Origin: Winogradskyella epiphytica
GTDB taxonomy: Bacteria > Bacteroidota > Bacteroidia > Flavobacteriales > Flavobacteriaceae
Length of the DNA: 64,000 nt
Reading direction: 5' to 3'
Assembly: GCF_003217215.1 (NCBI RefSeq)
Contig: NZ_QJTD01000006.1
Coordinates: forward strand, 67,427-131,426
Positions 60,781-64,000 of the stretch are shown here, in pieces. Position numbers and translations under genes: made by a program. The notes under the pieces are model-generated. The model saw only the letters and a list, made by a program, of their open reading frames with translations, had not been told where the DNA came from and made no database searches. Position 1 is the first letter of the stretch; each line of letters starts with the position of its first letter.

Positions 60781-61818
60781 ATGTACAAAGCGATAATCCG
60801 TCCCATCTTATTTTGTTTTGACCCAGAAAAGGTTCATCATTTTACATTTTCATTAATTCAGATCATATCTAAAATTCCAGGAATGAAAGGTTTGTTTAAA
60901 TCCATGTATGTGGTAGAGGACAAACGGTTAGAACGCAATTTATTCGGGCTTACATTCAAAAATCCCATTGGATTAGCTGCAGGTTTTGATAAGAATGCGG
61001 TACTTTATAATGAATTGGCAAATTTTGGCTTCGGGTTTATAGAAATAGGAACGGTAACTCCAAAAGCTCAAGAAGGTAATCCTAAGAAACGATTATTCCG
61101 ACTTAAGGACGATAAAGGGATTATTAATCGAATGGGTTTTAATAACGAAGGTTTAGAAGCCGCTATTTCTCAATTGAAGAAAAATAAAGGTCAATTAATC
61201 ATCGGTGGGAATATTGGTAAAAACACCCAAACTCGTCCTGAAGATTATACCAAAGACTATTTAGAATGTTTTAATGGTTTACATCCTTATGTGGATTATT
61301 TTGTACTTAATGTGAGTTGCCCTAATGTAGGCAGTCATGCCAAGTTAAATGATAAAGCTTATTTGCTTGAATTAATCGCTGTCGTACAAAAAGCAAATTC
61401 AACGTTTAGTTTACAAAAGCCCATTCTCCTTAAAATTGCTCCAGACCTTAATGATATACAATTAGATGAAATTGTAGAGTTAATTGCCGAAACGAATCTC
61501 GATGGTGTAATTGCAAGTAATACCTCTACTGATAGATCCGGATTACTAACAAGTGACGACCGATTATCAGAGATAGGTAATGGTGGGTTAAGTGGACAAC
61601 CAATTAAAGATAAATCGACACGAGTTATAAAATATTTAGCAGATAAGAGCAATAAGGCATTTCCTATCATTGGGGTAGGAGGCGTGCATTCAGCTGAAGA
61701 TGCCTTAGAAAAAATTGAAGCAGGAGCTGATTTGATTCAGGTGTATACCGGTTTTATTTATGAAGGACCTTCTTTAATAAAACGAATTAATAAGGCCTTG
61801 TTGAAGAGGAATTTATAA
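60781..61818 (+). CDS. pyrD: dihydroorotate dehydrogenase (quinone), class 2
   Basis: Oxidises dihydroorotate in pyrimidine synthesis, passing electrons to the quinone pool at the membrane. It is 345 aa with the N-terminal amphipathic helix typical of class 2 enzymes ([17 protein letters not shown]). FMN and substrate sites are [63 protein letters not shown] and SNTSTDRSG. In class 2 the catalytic base is Ser, and here the region before PN reads NVSCPN, with Ser in the right place. The start ATG at 60781 is preferred over TTG at 60760, which lies in a promoter box. Confidence 0.96.
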   Translation: MYKAIIRPILFCFDPEKVHHFTFSLIQIISKIPGMKGLFKSMYVVEDKRLERNLFGLTFKNPIGLAAGFDKNAVLYNELANFGFGFIEIGTVTPKAQEGNPKKRLFRLKDDKGIINRMGFNNEGLEAAISQLKKNKGQLIIGGNIGKNTQTRPEDYTKDYLECFNGLHPYVDYFVLNVSCPNVGSHAKLNDKAYLLELIAVVQKANSTFSLQKPILLKIAPDLNDIQLDEIVELIAETNLDGVIASNTSTDRSGLLTSDDRLSEIGNGGLSGQPIKDKSTRVIKYLADKSNKAFPIIGVGGVHSAEDALEKIEAGADLIQVYTGFIYEGPSLIKRINKALLKRNL

Positions 61819-62049
61819 GAAAGAATTTAAAATGTTTTGTGATGAATTACATTATTCAATTTCATTATTAGACAAATTAGTGTCACAATAAGATCAGTGT
61901 CTCATTTAAATTCGTGTCATAAAAATTTAACCTAGTTTAACCTCATATAAAATGTCTTTAAAAAATTCGAAGTCTCATTTTGAAAACTCAATAGTTCTCA
62001 AAAGTGCTCGAACTAACCAAACGTATTAATTCAAATAAGTTTTCTCACT

Positions 62050-62667
62050 TTGAACATAGATATCCTTTTATCATTTGCACTAGCAACATCAGCATTAGCA
62101 ATTTCGCCAGGGCCTGATAATATCTATGTATTAGTGCAAAGTATTGCTAATGGTAAATCATACGGAATAGCAACGGTTTGTGGGTTGATTACAGGTTGTA
62201 TTATTCATACCTCATTATTAGCTTTTGGTGTTTCTGCAATTATCGCTTCCAATGAAAAGTTGTTTTTCGGCATTAAACTTTTAGGTGCGATTTACCTTAT
62301 ATATCTGGCGTATTTAGTCTTTAAATCGGATGCAAGTCTAAGCTTTGACTCCGATAACGTTCCTAAGAAAAGTCTAAAACAATTATTCATACAAGGTTTC
62401 TTTATGAATGTGCTTAATCCAAAAGTGATTATTTTCTTCTTGGCCTTTTTTCCAGGGTTTTTGTTTAGTGATTCGATGAGTACTGTGATTCAGTTTTATA
62501 TTTTGGGCGGAATTTTTATGTTGGTCTCATTTATCATTTTCGTTTCAATCGCCTTGTTAGCTGGAAATATTAAAACTTATACGATGACACATAAGAACTC
62601 TGGTTTAGTATTAAAGTGGCTTCAAATTGTAGTTTTTGTTGGAATTGCTGTTTTCATATTATTATAA
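62050..62667 (+). CDS. LysE-family amino acid exporter
   Basis: Inner-membrane exporter of 205 aa with six helices. The RhtB/LysE signature appears in ATSALAISPGPDNIYVLVQSIANG in the first helix and loop (residues 12-35), then LGAIYLIYLAYLVFKSD, and QGFFMNVLNPKVIIFFLAFFPGF (positions 115-137). It probably exports amino acids such as homoserine, threonine or leucine-type compounds. The start is a TTG at 62050, since no ATG lies before the signature helix and after the upstream in-frame stop. The 231 bases before it hold no supported gene. Confidence 0.93.
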   Translation: MNIDILLSFALATSALAISPGPDNIYVLVQSIANGKSYGIATVCGLITGCIIHTSLLAFGVSAIIASNEKLFFGIKLLGAIYLIYLAYLVFKSDASLSFDSDNVPKKSLKQLFIQGFFMNVLNPKVIIFFLAFFPGFLFSDSMSTVIQFYILGGIFMLVSFIIFVSIALLAGNIKTYTMTHKNSGLVLKWLQIVVFVGIAVFILL

Positions 62668-62706
62668 TGTTTTTAAATCCTTATTCTAAACCGTATATTT
62701 GACGCG

Positions 62707-63570
62707 ATGAATAAACAGGTTAAAATTATAGAGTGTCCTCGTGATGCTATGCAAGGCATCAAGGATTTTATTCCTACTGAAAAGAAAGTTCAGTACATTC
62801 AGTCTTTATTACGAGTTGGTTTTGATACCATTGACTTTGGAAGTTTTGTATCGCCAAAAGCCATTCCTCAAATGGTAGATACTGCCGAAGTTTTGGCGCA
62901 ACTTGATTTGAGTAAAACCGAAAGTAAGTTACTCGCCATCATAGCCAATACAAGAGGTGCTGTAGATGCCTGTAAACATCCTGAAATTGACTATTTAGGA
63001 TTTCCTTTCTCAATTTCTGAGAACTTCCAAATGCGAAATACGCATAAAACTATCGCCGAGTCTGTAGTAACACTTTCAGAAATCTTGGAGATCGCAGATA
63101 AACACCAAAAGAAAGTGGTGGTTTATATTTCGATGGGATTTGGTAATCCTTATGGAGATCCTTGGAATGTGGATATTGTAGGGGAGTGGACCGAACGCTT
63201 AGCTAAAATGGGTGTTGGAATACTGTCTCTTAGTGATACCATAGGAAGTTCTGATCCAGAGAATATTGATTATTTATTTTCAAATTTAATTCCTGCTTAT
63301 CCAAATATAGAATTCGGTGCACATCTACATACCACTCCAACCTCTTGGTTCGAAAAAGTAGATGCAGCCTATAAGGCGGGTTGTTTACGTTTTGATGGAG
63401 CCATTCAAGGATTTGGAGGTTGCCCAATGGCAAAAGATGATCTAACGGGGAATATGCCAACAGAAAAAATGTTTTCTTATTTCACGCAGAAAAAAGCACA
63501 CAACCTAAACGCGATGTGTTTTGAAAGTTCTTATAACGAAGCGACTAAGATTTTCTCGAAGTATCATTAA
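62707..63570 (+). CDS. hydroxymethylglutaryl-CoA lyase
   Basis: Cleaves HMG-CoA to acetoacetate and acetyl-CoA, the last step of leucine breakdown. At 287 aa it has the HMGL TIM barrel: IIECPRDAMQGIKDFIPTEKK (an Arg-Asp metal/substrate pair in ECPRDAMQG), FDTIDFGSFVSPKAIPQM, VVVYISMGFGNPYGDPW, and the metal-site histidines in FGAHLHTTPTSW. The flexible active-site cysteine lies in GFGGCPMAKDDLTGNMPTE. The opening ECPRDAMQ varies slightly from the commoner EVGPRDGLQ. It is 40 bases downstream of the exporter gene. Confidence 0.92.
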   Translation: MNKQVKIIECPRDAMQGIKDFIPTEKKVQYIQSLLRVGFDTIDFGSFVSPKAIPQMVDTAEVLAQLDLSKTESKLLAIIANTRGAVDACKHPEIDYLGFPFSISENFQMRNTHKTIAESVVTLSEILEIADKHQKKVVVYISMGFGNPYGDPWNVDIVGEWTERLAKMGVGILSLSDTIGSSDPENIDYLFSNLIPAYPNIEFGAHLHTTPTSWFEKVDAAYKAGCLRFDGAIQGFGGCPMAKDDLTGNMPTEKMFSYFTQKKAHNLNAMCFESSYNEATKIFSKYH

Positions 63571-63729
63571 TTACGTTTTTCACTTTTTATCCTTCTAACT
63601 TAAACTATTTATTATTAGGTGTTTAATGAATATAGGCTTCAGCTGATTCATTTAATTGAAAAAATATCGCAAGATAAGGGGTTGTTTATCAGCGTTTTGC
63701 AACTTTATTTAAAATTAATCTAAATAAAG

Positions 63730-63760
63730 TTTGTGTAAAAACGCATCTGTTTTAAATTTG
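63730..63760 (+). promoter_or_regulatory. predicted promoter of the porin gene
   Basis: TTTG at 63730-63733, a 19-base spacer and TAAATTTG at 63753-63760 are the best promoter match in the window. The start codon is 49 bases downstream. Confidence 0.75.
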
Positions 63761-63808
63761 CGGCTTCAAATAAACTATTATTTATAGCAAGTCTTAATAA
63801 GAATAAAA

Positions 63809-64000
63809 ATGCATAAAATCAATTTAGTTTTAGCCATGTTTGTCGCAAGTTTTACATTTGCTCAAACCGTATCAGATTCCATAGTAACAAATCCAAAAAG
63901 TCAGCAAAATGGAGCTGAGCGTATATTATCTGGAAATATTAGTTCAGGTGTTACCGTTGGAGGTTATGGGGAAATTACTTATAACCAACCAGAAGGTGAT
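63809..64000 (+). CDS. outer-membrane porin (3' end beyond the window)
   Basis: The first 64 residues of an exported protein. A signal peptide (MHKINLVLAMFVASFTFAQ) is followed by a polar linker, then GNISSGVTVGGYGEITYNQP, the first transmembrane strand pattern of flavobacterial porins, in which GGYGEITYN recurs. The rest is cut by the window edge. It has a strong promoter upstream. The substrate is unknown. Confidence 0.8.
   Translation, partial: MHKINLVLAMFVASFTFAQTVSDSIVTNPKSQQNGAERILSGNISSGVTVGGYGEITYNQPEGD

Noticed and set aside
61952..62029. 25-codon open frame before the LysE-family gene
   Set aside because: No homology, no hydrophobic pattern and no clear start signal; it looks accidental in an AT-rich spacer.
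1..64000. tRNA, rRNA, CRISPR, insertion sequence, prophage or plasmid origin
   Set aside because: None was found by eye in the gaps; no gap exceeds 300 bases and no repeats or transposase motifs were seen. A covariance-model scan could still reveal a small RNA.

Overview
The window is a gene-dense, AT-rich bacterial chromosome segment from the Bacteroidota, most likely a marine Flavobacteriaceae. Several things point there. Genes are preceded by A-rich leaders with weak Shine-Dalgarno signals. Many genes carry the Bacteroidota promoter box TAnnTTTG, sometimes with an upstream TTG 19 to 22 bases away. Typical flavobacterial families are present: DUF4294, DUF3276, a long NusB, leucine dehydrogenase next to NusB/DUF1573/YajC, and FtsK-LolA-LptF/G-RibB in a row. 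No rRNA, tRNA, CRISPR array, insertion sequence or phage module was seen, and no gap between genes exceeds 300 bases.

Bases 1 to 16300 are mostly cell-envelope and housekeeping genes. They comprise a 5'-truncated sugar aminotransferase (KdnA-like), RibBA with a decayed GTP cyclohydrolase half, an LptF/G-type permease, LolA, FtsK, an M15 peptidase, DgkA, Tpx, PheT, a TlpA-like lipoprotein, a small Pmp3-type membrane protein with an NAD(P)-binding partner, and RecG. Bases 16400 to 29900 hold an M1 peptidase, two tandem patatin-like lipases, two poorly known membrane-anchored proteins, a UvrD-family helicase, an esterase lipoprotein, a Sua5/YrdC protein, an unusual array of four 11-bp repeats, a Bcr/CflA efflux pump and an ABC exporter.

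The most distinctive region is 30030 to 38087, where two two-gene operons face each other. The + operon encodes an exported dikinase-like protein (phosphohistidine domain followed by an ATP-binding domain, no PEP barrel) and an exported SxxK serine hydrolase. The - operon encodes a class A beta-lactamase-like lipoprotein and a membrane protein that looks like a nucleotide-transporter (NTT) domain fused to HEAT repeats. A periplasmic ATP-using enzyme beside a possible nucleotide transporter, each paired with a related SxxK hydrolase, is the best candidate here for an undescribed system. The functional link is inference.

Bases 38200 to 64000 return to metabolism and housekeeping. They hold a three-subunit acyl-CoA (probably propionyl-CoA) carboxylase, PrsW with a polysaccharide flippase, a WYL regulator, a Nudix hydrolase, M42 and M14 peptidases, a hemolysin III family protein, a redoxin, a CsaA-type tRNA-binding protein, a DUF3276 protein, a second ABC exporter, leucine dehydrogenase, NusB-DUF1573-YajC, a YdeI-like protein without a canonical start codon, PepT, a double-domain universal stress protein, PyrD, a LysE-type exporter, HMG-CoA lyase and the start of an outer-membrane porin. 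Leucine dehydrogenase, the acyl-CoA carboxylase and HMG-CoA lyase all fit branched-chain amino acid breakdown but are scattered, not in one operon.
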